Shown: positions 39,903 to 49,749, counted from the first letter of the stretch. The stretch: DNA of 64,000 nucleotides from Thiococcus pfennigii (GCF_016583835.1 NZ_NRRW01000016.1:1-64000); one strand, 5' to 3'. Numbers and translations: made by a program. The notes: generated by a model not told the origin, from the sequence alone.

Positions 39903-40882
39903 GCGCGGCTCTCGGTGGTCCAGTCCTCGATGAGTCCGCTCAGGGGTCGATCGAGGAAGTCGGCATAGGCCCGGCAGAGCGTGGCGAGGCGCTCGGGCTC
40001 GGCGACCAGGTGTTCGATCTGGAGCCAGTCCTCCCAGACCGGCCTGACCCCCCAGCCCGGGCGATCGACCTCGCTGTTCGGCAGTCGATAATGCAGCGTC
40101 GGTCGGGCGGTCACGCGTGGGTCGTCGACGACCCGCCGGACCCGTTCGGGATCCAGGTGCAGGAACAACGGCAGCAGGTCCAGCGCGCGGTTGCGGGTCG
40201 GGTTGGCGGCCAGGTAGTCGTCGATGAGGCCGGCCAGGTCGGGCCGATAATCGGGGTCGACGACGAGGCGGACGTAGGCCTTCGGGAACGGGGCGACGAA
40301 GGCCGTCAGGCGCCGTGCGAGATCGACCTGCGCGCGCCCCTGGAGCCAGTCGAAGAGGCACAGGAAGGCCTGCAGGTAGCGGCGCAGCGTGGTGGCGTCG
40401 GTGGCCGGCACCTCGGGGTTGATCTGGAGCCCGAAGGCGTTGATCAGGCTGCCGCCGGTGCCCTGGGCGCCGGCGGCGCGCAGGCGCGCGATGAGCGCGT
40501 CGATCTCGGCGAGGCGCGCGAGTGGCAGCGGCGGGCTGACGACCTCGACCGGCACCATCCAGGCGCTCGCGGCGCGCACCAGATCCTCGCCGGCCTCTTC
40601 GAGCCCGGCGAGGGCGTCGCCGGCGTCGCGCTCGCGCCGCCCGAGTTCCTTGAGCCATGCGAAGTCGATCTCGACCTGCCAAGGCCCTGCCTGATCCCCG
40701 AGGATGGCCCGTTCGTAGCGCCCGTGCTCGGCGATGCGGCCGCCGAAGAAGTCGGCGACGACGGCCACGACGGCCTCCAGCTCGAGCCCGCCCAGCTCGA
40801 TCTCGACGCCGATGCGCCGCGCCGCGCCGGTGTTCGTGCGTGGCAGCGGCGGGAGGGGGAAGTCCTGTCGCTCGGTCGGCAT
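39875..40882 (-). CDS. Amidoligase-family enzyme
   Basis: A 335-aa putative amidoligase (glutamine-synthetase-like fold, Amidoligase_2 type) expected to join an amine to a carboxyl group with ATP. Characteristic features are the N-terminal RRIGVEIELGGLELEAVVAV with the metal-binding Glu pair, HGRYERAILGDQAGPWQVEI with a conserved Asp-x-Glu strand, and VEVVSPPLPLARLAEIDALI. GSLINAFGLQINPEVP (usually G-x-H-x-N in the family, here Asn-Ala-Phe-Gly) follows, then RPTLHYRLPNSEVDRPGWGV near the C terminus. First of three overlapping or abutting genes (amidoligase, C26 hydrolase, YqaA). The substrate is unknown. It is divergent from the DUF7931-like gene by 134 bp. Confidence 0.85.
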   Translation of the reverse strand: MPTERQDFPLPPLPRTNTGAARRIGVEIELGGLELEAVVAVVADFFGGRIAEHGRYERAILGDQAGPWQVEIDFAWLKELGRRERDAGDALAGLEEAGEDLVRAASAWMVPVEVVSPPLPLARLAEIDALIARLRAAGAQGTGGSLINAFGLQINPEVPATDATTLRRYLQAFLCLFDWLQGRAQVDLARRLTAFVAPFPKAYVRLVVDPDYRPDLAGLIDDYLAANPTRNRALDLLPLFLHLDPERVRRVVDDPRVTARPTLHYRLPNSEVDRPGWGVRPVWEDWLQIEHLVAEPERLATLCRAYADFLDRPLSGLIEDWTTESRAWLKAPDDL

Positions 40883-41016
40883 TGGCTATACTGGCTCAGG
40901 TCAAGCGGTCCGGCCCCGGCAGGCTCGTCCGTGCCGGTGAGCCCCGGAGGGTCGTCGTCACCATCGCCCACCCGGAGGCGGCCGTCAACCCGAAAACTTG
41001 GATGGGAGGACTACAG

Positions 41017-41559
41017 GTGGCTGACCTCGACGCGTCGACCCCGGAGCCGGACTTCGTTGACTGCGTGCTCGGCGAGGACGCCGGGACGGTGCGTTGCGCG
41101 ACGGTCGGGGCCGCCGCGCGGGCCGTCGCCGCGATGGCCGCGCAGGCCCGCCGTGAGCTGACCCTGCTGACCCCGGACCTGGAGCCGGCCCTCTACGACC
41201 AGCCGGCCTTCCTCGAGGCGTTGCGCCGGCTCGCGCTCGCACGCGCCGGGCATCGGCCGGTGCGGATCCTGCTGGTCGACGTCGAGGCGGCTGTGCGCCG
41301 CAGCCCCCGGCTGGTCGAACTCGCCCGGCGGTTGACCTCGGCGGTGCAGATCGCCGGCGTGCCCGGCGAGTTCGCCGAGTCGTGCGACGCCTATCTGCTC
41401 GTCGACGACGATGGCTACTGTCTGCGTCGCCGCGCGGCCCCGTCACCCTGGCTCGTCGACTTCGCGAACCCGGCGACCGTGCGACCGCTGCGCGCCGAAT
41501 TCGACCGTCTCTGGGAGCAGGCCGACACGCCGCCCGAACTGCGCCGGCTGCACCTGTGA
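41017..41559 (+). CDS. DUF7931-like protein (phospholipase-D-like fold suspected)
   Basis: A 180-aa cytosolic protein resembling gammaproteobacterial proteins often mislabelled as HPA2-type acetyltransferases and now grouped as DUF7931. Recognisable parts are RRELTLLTPDLEPALYDQPA, FLEALRRLALARAGHRPVRI, LLVDVEAAVRRSPRLVELAR and a C-terminal DFANPATVRPLRAEFDRLWE. GTG 41017 is chosen because a strong GGGAGGA lies 6 nt upstream; the in-frame ATG 41002 overlaps that site. Function unknown. Its 3' end overlaps the convergent large membrane-protein gene by 117 bp. Confidence 0.7.
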   Translation: MADLDASTPEPDFVDCVLGEDAGTVRCATVGAAARAVAAMAAQARRELTLLTPDLEPALYDQPAFLEALRRLALARAGHRPVRILLVDVEAAVRRSPRLVELARRLTSAVQIAGVPGEFAESCDAYLLVDDDGYCLRRRAAPSPWLVDFANPATVRPLRAEFDRLWEQADTPPELRRLHL

Positions 41560-44500
41560 CTCGGCCGCCGGCAGGGGCAGGTCGATCCCGCACGGGTCGG
41601 CCCCGGCGCGCCCGGCGAACAGGCGCAGGTCGTCGCGCACCAGCGACCAGCAGTACAGGCGCAGGTGGCGGGAGGTGCCGTGCACATCGGCCTCGATCTG
41701 GATGCGGGCGCCGCGGCAGAAGAGGCGCACGCAGAGGGTGATCCGGTCGAGGCGGGCGAGTGAACGCCCGAGCGCGTGCCGGCTGATGCGCCCCGGCCCC
41801 GTACCGACGTAGAGATCGGCCTGGAGTTCGACGAGATTGGTCGCGATGCGCGGTCGGCCCGTCTCGACGTACTGGAGCGCGCAGTCCGGGTCGCGGCAGT
41901 GCTCGCGCAGCGCGAAGGTCAGCTCGCGCTCGAAGAAGACGCAGATGGCGTAGCGCACGTCCTCGAGGCGCCGCTGGGCGCGGCTCAGGCGTCGCGGGTA
42001 CCAGGTCTGCTCGTCGATCTCCTCGCGGATGACCTGGCGCAGCCGGTCGAACCCCTTCGGCACCGTGCCGCTGTGGAAGCCGCGCATCATCAGCGCGTTC
42101 ATCGTTTCGCCGTGGGAGCCGACGATGGCCGGCTCCACGCCGATGTCCTCGCCCGTGTCGTCGGCCGCCGGCGGCGCGCGGCGCCGCACATGGTTGGCCT
42201 GATAGAGCCGCCAGTTCTCCTTGAACTCCCAGACGAGGAACCCGAACAGCCCGGGCAGCAGGGCGATGGTCAGGGTGACGAGCGGGTACCCGACGACCTT
42301 CGGTAGCACCTGGTCGCTGACGTCGATGAAGGCCGTCGTGATCGCCGGCAGGAACGGCAGCAGGATCTTGTGGCCGATCGTCACGATCGGAAAGTGCTTG
42401 ACCGGGTTGACCTGCGGCTCGACCAGCACGGTCACGTAGAACTGGATGACGGCCTCGGCGAGGCGCCATGCCGGGGCCAGGACGGCCTTCAGCAGCAGGC
42501 TGTCGAGGCGCTCGCCCCGATGGTGGATCAGGGCCTCGTCGACCCGGTTCAGCCACTGGGCGAAGCGGCGCATCGTCTCCTTGAAGAAGTACAGCAGCCG
42601 CTGGATCAGGCCGATCAGCAGGGCCTGATTGAGGCGTCGCAGATAGAGGACGGTGTTGGTCGAGAGGTTGTCGAGGAAGCGCCGCCCGGCCGGGGTGTTG
42701 CGCGCCAGGGTGCCGAGGGCGAAGGCCAGGCCGGCGAGCCACAGGCCGGGCTGGATCGGTACCTCCTCGACGAGCACGGCGAGCGCGATGATCGGGATCA
42801 GCGGCAGCGTGCCGATCAGCATCGGGTGCACGAGGTTGCGCCACAGCGCGCGCATCGCCGGGGTCTTCATCAGTCGTGCGACCGGTCCCCAGCGCAGCAA
42901 CTGCCGGACGCCGTCGTAGAAGAGGAAGCGCAGCAGGGTCCCGACCCCCTGCCACAGCGACACCGCCAGGTGTCGGCCGAGGCCGGTGTGCACGGCGAGG
43001 TTCACCAGGGTGCCCGCCAGCAACACGACCACGGGCGTCGCCAGCGGCGGCGGCTGCGACCCGGACGGGATCAGGTGGGCCACGAGGTCGAGCGTCTTCA
43101 GGACCAGGAAGGCGCCGCCGAACGGCAGCAGCAGGTGGCGCACGACGGCGCGCCCGTCGTCGGTGCCGAACAGGGGGGCGCCGAGCTGCTGTAGGCCCTT
43201 GATATAGAGCTCGCCCGGGCGGTAGACGCCGGGTAGGGCGCGGGCCGCGGCCCGGTCGAAGCGCGCCAGGCGGTCGCCGCGCAGGATCTCGCCGAGCGTC
43301 GGGTCGGGCAGGCGCAGCACGTTGCGCGCGACGATGTCGCGCACATCGGTGAACTTCAGGTGGCGGCGGTGTTTGATGACGTCGAGCAGTTCCAGGCGCA
43401 TCTTCTGCACCGCGATACGCTCGCGGTGGTCGCGCGCGACGAAGTCGGCCTCGCGCATCGCGAACTCCAGGCGCGGCGTGATCTGGGCATCGAGGCGGTT
43501 GGTCACGCGCGCATTCAATGTCGCGAGGGCGGTGCGGGCGCGCTCCAGCTCGGCGATCGGCCAGGGCAGGTCCTCTAGCTGTTGGCGCGCCGCATCCAAG
43601 GCCCGCAGCGACTTGAGCAGCGGCTGGAACGGCAGCGCCTGGCGCAGGCGGTGGCGCAGCGGATTCCTCAGCCAGTGGCCCAGTCGCAGCCGGTAGTAGT
43701 TGCTGCGCCGCTCGGTGAGGACCTGTTCGAGGTGGTGAAGCAAGGTGCGCGCCGTGGCCGAACCCGAGTAGTGCCGGTCGTCCTCGGCGAGGTGCGCGAT
43801 CAGCGCCTGGAGTTCGTCGGTGGTCGCCGGGGCCAGCCTCCACTTGGCCGCGAGCAGGATCGCCAGCTGCCGTTCGGCATCCGCCTCGCGCGCGGCGATG
43901 AGGCGCTCGACGGCGCCTGGGATGGGGCCCGTCGAGCGGTACAGGCGCTGCACGAGGCGGCGGGCGTCGCCGAGGGCGCGCAGGGCGCGCGCGCAGTGGC
44001 CGTCGAGCTCAGCGCGCTGGGCGCGGGCGATCTGCCCCTCGAGGGCGGCGAGGCCCAGGTCGCGCCAGCGGGCGGTCCGACCGCCCTGGCCGTTGCGGGT
44101 GTCCTCGAAGCCCGGCAGCAGCAGGACGCGGCCGAGCAGGCGCCGACCGACGGCGCGCAGCTGCGCGCCGATGCGCCGCGCCGGCCCCGGCCGGCGGCGC
44201 AACAGGGAGCCGGCGCGTATCGCGGCGAGGCAGCGTTCCGCCAGCTCGCTGTCGAGCGCGGCGCCGGGTCGGGCCGCCGCGCTGGCCGGCGGGGTCGCCG
44301 CGGCCGGCGTTCGACTCGGTTGGTCGCCCGAACGCTGGTCGACGACCTGGCCGAGGTGGGCCAGGTCGGGGTCGGAGTCGGCGAACGGCAGCCCGATCGG
44401 CAGGACCGGGGGCTCGGCCGGTAGCTCGACGTCGCCGGGGCGGCTGCGCGCGAGCAGCTCCGGCTGCCGTCCACCCGGCTCGGGCAGGTCCAGGCCGCTG

Positions 44501-45114
44501 GCGGCGAGCCACTCGTCGATCTCGCCCCAGACGCGAATCGCCGGGAAGAAGAAGCCGCGGGCCGCAGGGGCGAAGTAGCGCAGCCGCACGACCAGGGCGG
44601 CGAAGGTGCGGCAGATCAGATCGTCGTCCCAGATCGGCAGGGCGATGCCGTCGCGCTCCAGGACGTCGCGCACCTCGGCGAAGGCGTGAGGCCCGATCAA
44701 CCGCGTCAGGGCCGCGGCCCCGTAGTCGTCGCCACCGCCGGCGGCGTCGCGGTGGTCCTGCCAGGCGCGGGCGACCTCGGCCTCGAAGGTGCGCCCCCAG
44801 TAGTCGAGCCGCAGGCGGTGCAGGTTGCGTGCCTCCAACCCCAGCCGCGGTGGGCTCGGCAGCAGGATGACGTGGTTCGGCAGCTGAAGGCCTTCGATGA
44901 CCGACAGGGCCTCGGCGTTCTCGGTCTCGAGGCCGAGCAGGAAATCGGTCCGCGGCATCAGGTAGTAGGGCAGATCCGGCACTGAGACGCCGAGCAGGCG
45001 GGTCCCCAGTTGTTCCTCGATCAGCCGCTCGATGGCCCGAGCATGGAACAGAAAGACCCCGTCGGCAGGCTTCAGGACCTGCTGGCGGAAGGCCTTGGCA
45101 GTGGCGACGGACAC
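41443..45114 (-). CDS. Large multidomain membrane protein, unknown function (1,223 aa)
   Basis: I do not recognise this family. A soluble N-terminal region of about 600 residues, mostly helical and Arg/Leu/Ala-rich, begins VATAKAFRQQVLKPADGVFL. It includes PDPTLGEILRGDRLARFDRA and a proline-rich linker near residue 270. At least five hydrophobic segments follow: LPFGGAFLVLKTLDLVAHLI, LATPVVVLLAGTLVNLAVHT, IGTLPLIPIIALAVLVEEVP, PGLWLAGLAFALGTLA and PLVTLTIALLPGLFGFLVWE. A C-terminal soluble region contains CVFFERELTFALREHCRDPD and a beta-rich IQIEADVHGTSRHLRLYCWS. The start is uncertain; GTG 45114 is used, without a good ribosome-binding site. The last 39 codons are antisense to the convergent neighbour. 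Confidence 0.7.
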   Translation of the reverse strand: MSVATAKAFRQQVLKPADGVFLFHARAIERLIEEQLGTRLLGVSVPDLPYYLMPRTDFLLGLETENAEALSVIEGLQLPNHVILLPSPPRLGLEARNLHRLRLDYWGRTFEAEVARAWQDHRDAAGGGDDYGAAALTRLIGPHAFAEVRDVLERDGIALPIWDDDLICRTFAALVVRLRYFAPAARGFFFPAIRVWGEIDEWLAASGLDLPEPGGRQPELLARSRPGDVELPAEPPVLPIGLPFADSDPDLAHLGQVVDQRSGDQPSRTPAAATPPASAAARPGAALDSELAERCLAAIRAGSLLRRRPGPARRIGAQLRAVGRRLLGRVLLLPGFEDTRNGQGGRTARWRDLGLAALEGQIARAQRAELDGHCARALRALGDARRLVQRLYRSTGPIPGAVERLIAAREADAERQLAILLAAKWRLAPATTDELQALIAHLAEDDRHYSGSATARTLLHHLEQVLTERRSNYYRLRLGHWLRNPLRHRLRQALPFQPLLKSLRALDAARQQLEDLPWPIAELERARTALATLNARVTNRLDAQITPRLEFAMREADFVARDHRERIAVQKMRLELLDVIKHRRHLKFTDVRDIVARNVLRLPDPTLGEILRGDRLARFDRAAARALPGVYRPGELYIKGLQQLGAPLFGTDDGRAVVRHLLLPFGGAFLVLKTLDLVAHLIPSGSQPPPLATPVVVLLAGTLVNLAVHTGLGRHLAVSLWQGVGTLLRFLFYDGVRQLLRWGPVARLMKTPAMRALWRNLVHPMLIGTLPLIPIIALAVLVEEVPIQPGLWLAGLAFALGTLARNTPAGRRFLDNLSTNTVLYLRRLNQALLIGLIQRLLYFFKETMRRFAQWLNRVDEALIHHRGERLDSLLLKAVLAPAWRLAEAVIQFYVTVLVEPQVNPVKHFPIVTIGHKILLPFLPAITTAFIDVSDQVLPKVVGYPLVTLTIALLPGLFGFLVWEFKENWRLYQANHVRRRAPPAADDTGEDIGVEPAIVGSHGETMNALMMRGFHSGTVPKGFDRLRQVIREEIDEQTWYPRRLSRAQRRLEDVRYAICVFFERELTFALREHCRDPDCALQYVETGRPRIATNLVELQADLYVGTGPGRISRHALGRSLARLDRITLCVRLFCRGARIQIEADVHGTSRHLRLYCWSLVRDDLRLFAGRAGADPCGIDLPLPAAESQVQPAQFGRRVGLLPETVEFGAQRSHGRRVREVDEPG

Positions 45115-45298
45115 GATGGAGGCTGGGCCGATGCGGGTGCGGGGACGATGGGGGTCGGTGGGGTCTCGATCGGCTGCCGGCGGCGGGTGACGCACGCCGG
45201 TGCCCCGAAGCCCGATGGTAAGGCCATCGGCCCTCGGCGGCAACGACGGGTAGGGCGAGCGGTGCCCCGCAAAGAGGCCAGGGGGTGGCGCAGACACG

Positions 45299-45332
45299 AA
45301 AAAGGGCCGCGCACCTGCGGTGCGCGGCCCTT
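45299..45332 (-). terminator. Rho-independent terminator after tRNA-Glu
   Basis: On the minus strand a perfect 12-bp stem (GGGCCGCGCACC with GGTGCGCGGCCC, 3-nt loop) is followed by TTTTT, immediately after the tRNA. Confidence 0.9.
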
Positions 45333-45338
45333 CGCGGT

Positions 45339-45413
45339 TGGCGCTCCCTAGGGGGTTCGAACCCCTGTTACCGACGTGAGAGGCCGGCGTCCTAACCGCT
45401 AGACGAAGGGAGC
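45339..45413 (-). tRNA. tRNA-Glu (anticodon CTC)
   Basis: The minus strand folds into a complete cloverleaf of 75 nt including an encoded CCA: acceptor GCTCCCT/AGGGAGC, D-arm with AGCGGTTAGGA, anticodon loop CTCTCAC (anticodon CTC, decoding GAG), T-loop GGTTCGAACC and discriminator G. A strong promoter and terminator frame it, so it is a single-gene unit. No integrase or attachment repeat is visible beside it. Confidence 0.95.
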
Positions 45414-45436
45414 AGAATACAATCGTGAAAGCGGGT

Positions 45437-45464
45437 ATTATACTGAGACGCCGGCATTCCACAA
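45437..45464 (-). promoter_or_regulatory. Promoter of tRNA-Glu
   Basis: On the minus strand TTGTGG (45464-45459) and a perfect TATAAT (45442-45437), spaced 16 nt, lie 24 nt before the tRNA. Confidence 0.75.
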
Positions 45465-45570
45465 GCCGCCATTTCGTCTACGGCGGCCCGGTTCGGGTTC
45501 TCTCCTGCGCCACCGGGAAGGCCACGACACCCGCGAGATCGAGCCGGCACAGGAGCCCACGCGATACGCC

Positions 45571-46920
45571 ATGCCGGACCAAGACAACACCAACCCCATT
45601 CCAACCACCGCCCTCGCCCCGCTGATCGTGCCGCGACCGGATCACCAGGTCTCGCGGGCCAACATCAGCGAAAACGCACTGAAGGTCCTCTACCGCCTGA
45701 AGCAGGCGGGCTTTCAGGCCCATCTCGTCGGGGGCGGGGTGCGCGACCTGCTGCTCGGGCACGAGCCGAAGGACTTCGACGTCGCCACCGACGCACGCCC
45801 CGAACAGGTGCGCGAGGTGTTCCGCAACTGCCGCCTGATCGGGCGACGCTTCCGGCTCGCCCATGTGCACTTCGGCCGGGAGATCGTCGAGGTCGCGACC
45901 TTCCGCGGCGGCGCCCTCGAGGACGACGTCGACGGCGATCGCTGCCTGGAGAACGGGCGGATCGTGCGCGATAACGCCTACGGGACGATCGAGGAGGATG
46001 CCCTGCGGCGCGACTTCACGATCAACGCCCTCTATTACAACATCGCCGACTTCTCGCTGATCGACTATGCCGGTGGTCTCGCGGACCTGCGCGCCGGCAA
46101 CCTGCGGCTGATCGGCGACGACCCCGAGCGCCGCTACCGCGAGGACCCGGTGCGCATGCTGCGGGCCGTGCGCTTCGCCTGCAAGCTCGGTTTTCGGGTC
46201 GATCCCGCCTGCGAGCGCCCCCTCTTCGAGCTGGCCGGCCTGCTGCGCGACATCCCGGCGGCGCGCCTGTTCGACGAACTCATCAAGCTGTTCCTCGCCG
46301 GCACCGGCCTGTCGGCCTTCGAGAAGCTCCGCTACTACGGCCTGTTCGAGTATCTGTTCCCGGCCACCGAGGCGGCGCTCGCGCGGGAGGAGCAGGCCTT
46401 CCCGCTGACCTTCGTCGCCCGTGGTCTGGAGAATACCGACCGGCGCATCCAGGAGGGCAAGCCGGTCACGCCGGCCTTCCTGTTCGCGATCCTCCTCTGG
46501 GAGCCGGTGCGCCGGCGTTTCCAGGCCCTGGTGGACGAGGAGGGCATGGGCGCCACCGAGGCGATGTACCTCGCCTCGGGCGAGGTCTGCGCGACCCAGC
46601 AGCCGTTGGTGTCGATCCCGAAGCGCTTCGGGTTGCCGATGCGCGAGATCTGGTCGCTCCAGCCGCGTCTCGAGCAGTGCGACGGCAAGCGGCCCTACCG
46701 GCTGCTGAGCCATCCGCGCTTCCGCGCCGCCTACGACTTCCTTCTCCTGCGCGCCGAGGCCGGCGAGGCCGACCCGCAGCTCGCCGCCTGGTGGACCCGC
46801 TTCCAGCAGGCCGACGGCGAGGAACGGGCGCAGATGCTCGAGGGCGGCGCCAAGCGGCGTCGGCCGCGGCGCCGGCGGCGCAAGCGCCCGGCCGCCGCCC
46901 CGGACGACGGCGGGGGTTGA
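45571..46920 (+). CDS. pcnB: Poly(A) polymerase I
   Basis: Adds poly(A) tails to RNA 3' ends and so promotes their decay. The 449-aa protein is a class II nucleotidyltransferase: [20 protein letters not shown] gives the GG signature and the catalytic Asp-x-Asp (residues 68 and 70). [12 protein letters not shown] and the [20 protein letters not shown] region are characteristic of PcnB rather than of CCA-adding enzyme. The C terminus is a short basic tail ([13 protein letters not shown]), also typical of PcnB for RNA binding. folK begins four bases after the stop, the classic pcnB-folK pair. Confidence 0.96.
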   Translation: MPDQDNTNPIPTTALAPLIVPRPDHQVSRANISENALKVLYRLKQAGFQAHLVGGGVRDLLLGHEPKDFDVATDARPEQVREVFRNCRLIGRRFRLAHVHFGREIVEVATFRGGALEDDVDGDRCLENGRIVRDNAYGTIEEDALRRDFTINALYYNIADFSLIDYAGGLADLRAGNLRLIGDDPERRYREDPVRMLRAVRFACKLGFRVDPACERPLFELAGLLRDIPAARLFDELIKLFLAGTGLSAFEKLRYYGLFEYLFPATEAALAREEQAFPLTFVARGLENTDRRIQEGKPVTPAFLFAILLWEPVRRRFQALVDEEGMGATEAMYLASGEVCATQQPLVSIPKRFGLPMREIWSLQPRLEQCDGKRPYRLLSHPRFRAAYDFLLLRAEAGEADPQLAAWWTRFQQADGEERAQMLEGGAKRRRPRRRRRKRPAAAPDDGGG

Positions 46921-46924
46921 GGCC

Positions 46925-47461
46925 GTGGCCGTCGTCTACATCGGCCTCGGCAGCAACCTCGCCGATCCGCGGGCCCAGGTCGAGCAGGGGATCGGCGAGC
47001 TGGCGGCGCTCGACGGCGCTCGCCTGCTCGCCTGCTCCGCACTCTACGCGAGCGCCCCGGTCGGGCCGTCCGGTCAGCCGGATTACGTCAACGCCGTCGT
47101 CGCGTTGGAGAGCCGGCGTTCCCCGGCCGACCTGCTCGCCGCGCTCCAGGGGATCGAGCGGCGTCACGGGCGGCGCCGCGATGGCGCGCGCTGGGGGCCG
47201 CGGACCCTGGACCTCGACATCCTGCTCTACGGTCGGCTCGAGACCGTCGTCCCGGGCCTGGTCCTGCCGCATCCGCAGATCCGCCATCGCGCCTTCGTCC
47301 TGGTGCCGCTCGCCGACATCGCCCCGCTCGACCTGCCCGTGCCCGGCCAAGGGGTGCTCGGCGAACTGCTGCGCGCCTGCCCGATGCAGGGCGTGGCGCG
47401 CCTCGCCGACGCGCCGGCGACCCTTGGCGTGCGCCCGGCCTCGCCCCTATCCTGTTGTTGA
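46925..47461 (+). CDS. folK: 2-Amino-4-hydroxy-6-hydroxymethyldihydropteridine diphosphokinase
   Basis: Transfers diphosphate from ATP to the hydroxymethylpterin in folate synthesis. The 178-aa protein has the HPPK motifs: [55 protein letters not shown] with the Mg-binding Asp-Leu-Asp, and [20 protein letters not shown]. It starts at GTG 46925, four bases after pcnB, so it is likely translated from the same message. panB follows after 26 nt. Confidence 0.96.
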   Translation: MAVVYIGLGSNLADPRAQVEQGIGELAALDGARLLACSALYASAPVGPSGQPDYVNAVVALESRRSPADLLAALQGIERRHGRRRDGARWGPRTLDLDILLYGRLETVVPGLVLPHPQIRHRAFVLVPLADIAPLDLPVPGQGVLGELLRACPMQGVARLADAPATLGVRPASPLSCC

Positions 47462-47487
47462 GTCCGTTCTCGCACGAGGACCCGATC

Positions 47488-48297
47488 ATGGCCAAAGCTC
47501 CGGCCCCAATCACCATTTCGACCCTCGCCGCGATGAAGGCGCGGCGCGAACCGATCGCCTGTCTCACCTGCTACGACGCGAGCTTCGCCCAGCTCCTCGA
47601 GCATGCCGGGGTCGAGGTCCTGCTCGTCGGCGACAGCCTCGGCATGGTCGTGCAGGGTCAGGACACGACCGTGCCGGTGACGATCGAGCAGATGGTCTAC
47701 CACACCGCCTGCGTCGCCCGCGGCCGCGCGCGCGCGCTGCTCGTCGCCGACATGCCGTTTCTGACCGCGGCGACCCCGGAGCGCGCCCTCGCCGCCGCCG
47801 GGCGGCTGATGCAGGAGGGCGGCGCCCAGATGGTCAAGCTCGAGGGTGGCGCGGCGATCCTGGATACGGTGCGCCAACTCACGGCCCAGGGCGTGCCGGT
47901 CTGCGGTCACCTCGGCCTGCTGCCGCAGTCGATCCACCGCCTCGGCGGCTACCGCTACCAAGGCCGCGACCACGCCGGGGCCGATGCGATCCGCCACGAC
48001 GCGCTGGCGCTGCAGGCGGCCGGGGCCGGACTGCTGGTCCTCGAATGCGTGCCGGCGGCCCTGGCGCAGGAGATCAGCCTGATGCTCGAGATCCCGGTCA
48101 TCGGCATCGGCGCCGGCGCCGAGACCGATGGTCAGGTGCTGGTCCTCTACGACATGCTCGGCCTCTATCCGGGCCGCTCGCCGAGCTTCAGCCGCAACTT
48201 CCTGCCGGGCCACGCGAGCGTCGGCGACGCGCTCGCCGCCTATGTCCAGGCCGTCAAGTCGCGGGCCTTCCCGGCCGCGGAGCACAGCCCACTATGA
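47488..48297 (+). CDS. panB: 3-Methyl-2-oxobutanoate hydroxymethyltransferase
   Basis: First step of pantothenate synthesis: adds a hydroxymethyl group from methylene-tetrahydrofolate to ketoisovalerate. The 269-aa product shows [11 protein letters not shown]-like [86 protein letters not shown] and [16 protein letters not shown], all standard. ATG 47488 has GAGGA 8 nt upstream. Its stop overlaps the panC start by four bases (ATGA). Placement next to folK links it with folate supply. Confidence 0.97.
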   Translation: MAKAPAPITISTLAAMKARREPIACLTCYDASFAQLLEHAGVEVLLVGDSLGMVVQGQDTTVPVTIEQMVYHTACVARGRARALLVADMPFLTAATPERALAAAGRLMQEGGAQMVKLEGGAAILDTVRQLTAQGVPVCGHLGLLPQSIHRLGGYRYQGRDHAGADAIRHDALALQAAGAGLLVLECVPAALAQEISLMLEIPVIGIGAGAETDGQVLVLYDMLGLYPGRSPSFSRNFLPGHASVGDALAAYVQAVKSRAFPAAEHSPL

Positions 48298-49175
48298 GCG
48301 CGAGCCTGCGGGTCATCGAGGAGATCGCCGCGCTGCGCCAGCAGGTGCGCGCCTGGCGGGGGGGTGGGCAGCGTATCGCCTTCGTCCCGACGATGGGCAA
48401 CCTCCATGACGGCCATCTGACCCTGGTGCGCGCGGCCCGCGCCGACGGGGTGCGGCTGGTCGTCAGCATCTTCGTCAACCCGCTCCAGTTCGGGCCGCGC
48501 GAGGATCTGGCGACCTATCCGCGCACCCCGGAGGAGGATCGCGAGCGCCTCGCGGCGGCCGGGGTCGATGTCCTGTTCACGCCGAGCGCCGCGGCCATCT
48601 ATCCGCGCGGCCTCGCCGAGCAGACGCGCGTCGAGGTGCCGGGCCTCTCCGGGATCCTCTGCGGCGCGAGCCGGCCCGGGCACTTCACCGGGGTCGCGAC
48701 CGTCGTCTGCAAACTCTTCAACATCGTGCAGCCCGACCTGGCCTACTTCGGCGAGAAGGACTTCCAGCAGCTCCTCGTAATCGGGCGCATGGTCGAGGAC
48801 CTGGGCCTGCCGATCGAGATCGTCGGGGTGCCGACCGTGCGCGAGCCCGACGGCCTGGCGATGAGCTCGCGCAACGGCTATCTGACACCGTCCGAGCGGG
48901 GTCTGGCGCCGGCGCTGTATCATGCGCTGGAACGCGCCGGCGCGGCACTGCGCGCGGGCGAGGCCGTCGCCGAGGTCGAGCGCTCCGGGCGGGCGGGGCT
49001 CGACGCGGCCGGGCTGCGTCCGGACTACTTCGCGGTCCGCCGGGCGGGCGATCTGGGTCGTCCGGAGCCGGCCGACCGGGACCTCGTCGTGCTCGCGGCG
49101 GTCTTCCTCGGCACGACCCGGCTGATCGACAACCTGCGGGTGCGCCGCGGCGGCTCGCGCGATCGACTGGACTGA
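48294..49175 (+). CDS. panC: Pantothenate synthetase (pantoate--beta-alanine ligase)
   Basis: Condenses pantoate and beta-alanine with ATP. The 293-aa protein belongs to the cytidylyltransferase-like fold: [20 protein letters not shown] carries the HIGH-type motif at residues 38-41. [37 protein letters not shown] and [14 protein letters not shown] (KMSKS-like) follow. The ATG overlaps the panB stop. beta-Alanine is supplied by PanD, encoded 149 bp downstream. Confidence 0.97.
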   Translation: MSASLRVIEEIAALRQQVRAWRGGGQRIAFVPTMGNLHDGHLTLVRAARADGVRLVVSIFVNPLQFGPREDLATYPRTPEEDRERLAAAGVDVLFTPSAAAIYPRGLAEQTRVEVPGLSGILCGASRPGHFTGVATVVCKLFNIVQPDLAYFGEKDFQQLLVIGRMVEDLGLPIEIVGVPTVREPDGLAMSSRNGYLTPSERGLAPALYHALERAGAALRAGEAVAEVERSGRAGLDAAGLRPDYFAVRRAGDLGRPEPADRDLVVLAAVFLGTTRLIDNLRVRRGGSRDRLD

Positions 49176-49324
49176 CTCACCCCATCGCGGTCGGGCGCGA
49201 CCGGGGCGAGGCCCTTTTGTGCGGCGCATCATTTTTCTGCGGCGACCGTCCCCCTTTTCTGCAATAATTGACCCTTTTACTTTCTGGCCGGGCGGTCCCG
49301 GCACTGATTCGGAGGTAGTTGGCG

Positions 49325-49705
49325 ATGCAACTGACATTGCTGAAGTGCAAGCTCCATCGGGCCTGCGTGACCCACGCCGAGCTCTCCTACGAGGGCTCGT
49401 GCGCGATCGACGAGGAGCTGCTGGGCTTGGCGGGGATCCGCGAGTACGAGCAGATCCAGATCTACAACGTGACCAACGGCGAGCGCTTCACGACCTACGC
49501 GATCCGCGCCACGGCCGGCTCGCGGGTGATCTCGGTCAATGGGGCGGCGGCGCACAAGGCGGCCCCGGGCGATCGGGTCATCATCTGCGCCTATGCGGGG
49601 ATGAGCGAGGAGCAGGCGGCGGTCTTCAAGCCGAGCCTGGTCTATCTCGACGAGCAGAATCGGGTCTTGCGCACCGGCGACGCGATCCCGGCCCAGGCGG
49701 CCTGA
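49325..49705 (+). CDS. panD: Aspartate 1-decarboxylase
   Basis: Pyruvoyl-dependent enzyme making beta-alanine from aspartate. The 126-aa proenzyme cleaves itself between Gly24 and Ser25 ([15 protein letters not shown]). Other family signatures are [32 protein letters not shown] and [23 protein letters not shown] 49325 follows GGAGG by 9 nt; an in-frame TTG two codons earlier is too close to that site. The 149-bp gap after panC contains several T-rich runs (49215-49280) that may give panD its own promoter. Confidence 0.97.
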   Translation: MQLTLLKCKLHRACVTHAELSYEGSCAIDEELLGLAGIREYEQIQIYNVTNGERFTTYAIRATAGSRVISVNGAAAHKAAPGDRVIICAYAGMSEEQAAVFKPSLVYLDEQNRVLRTGDAIPAQAA

Positions 49706-49749
49706 GGCCTCCCGCCCGCGCGGATCGGCGCCCTCGGCGGTCGCGCCGC

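Noticed and set aside
40657-41016. Longer N terminus for the DUF7931-like protein
   Set aside because: The upstream in-frame extension is antisense to the amidoligase, and a strong ribosome-binding site directly precedes GTG 41017.
45339-45413. tRNA-Glu as an integration site
   Set aside because: No integrase gene or duplicated tRNA 3' end is visible on either side; the surrounding genes look like core genes.
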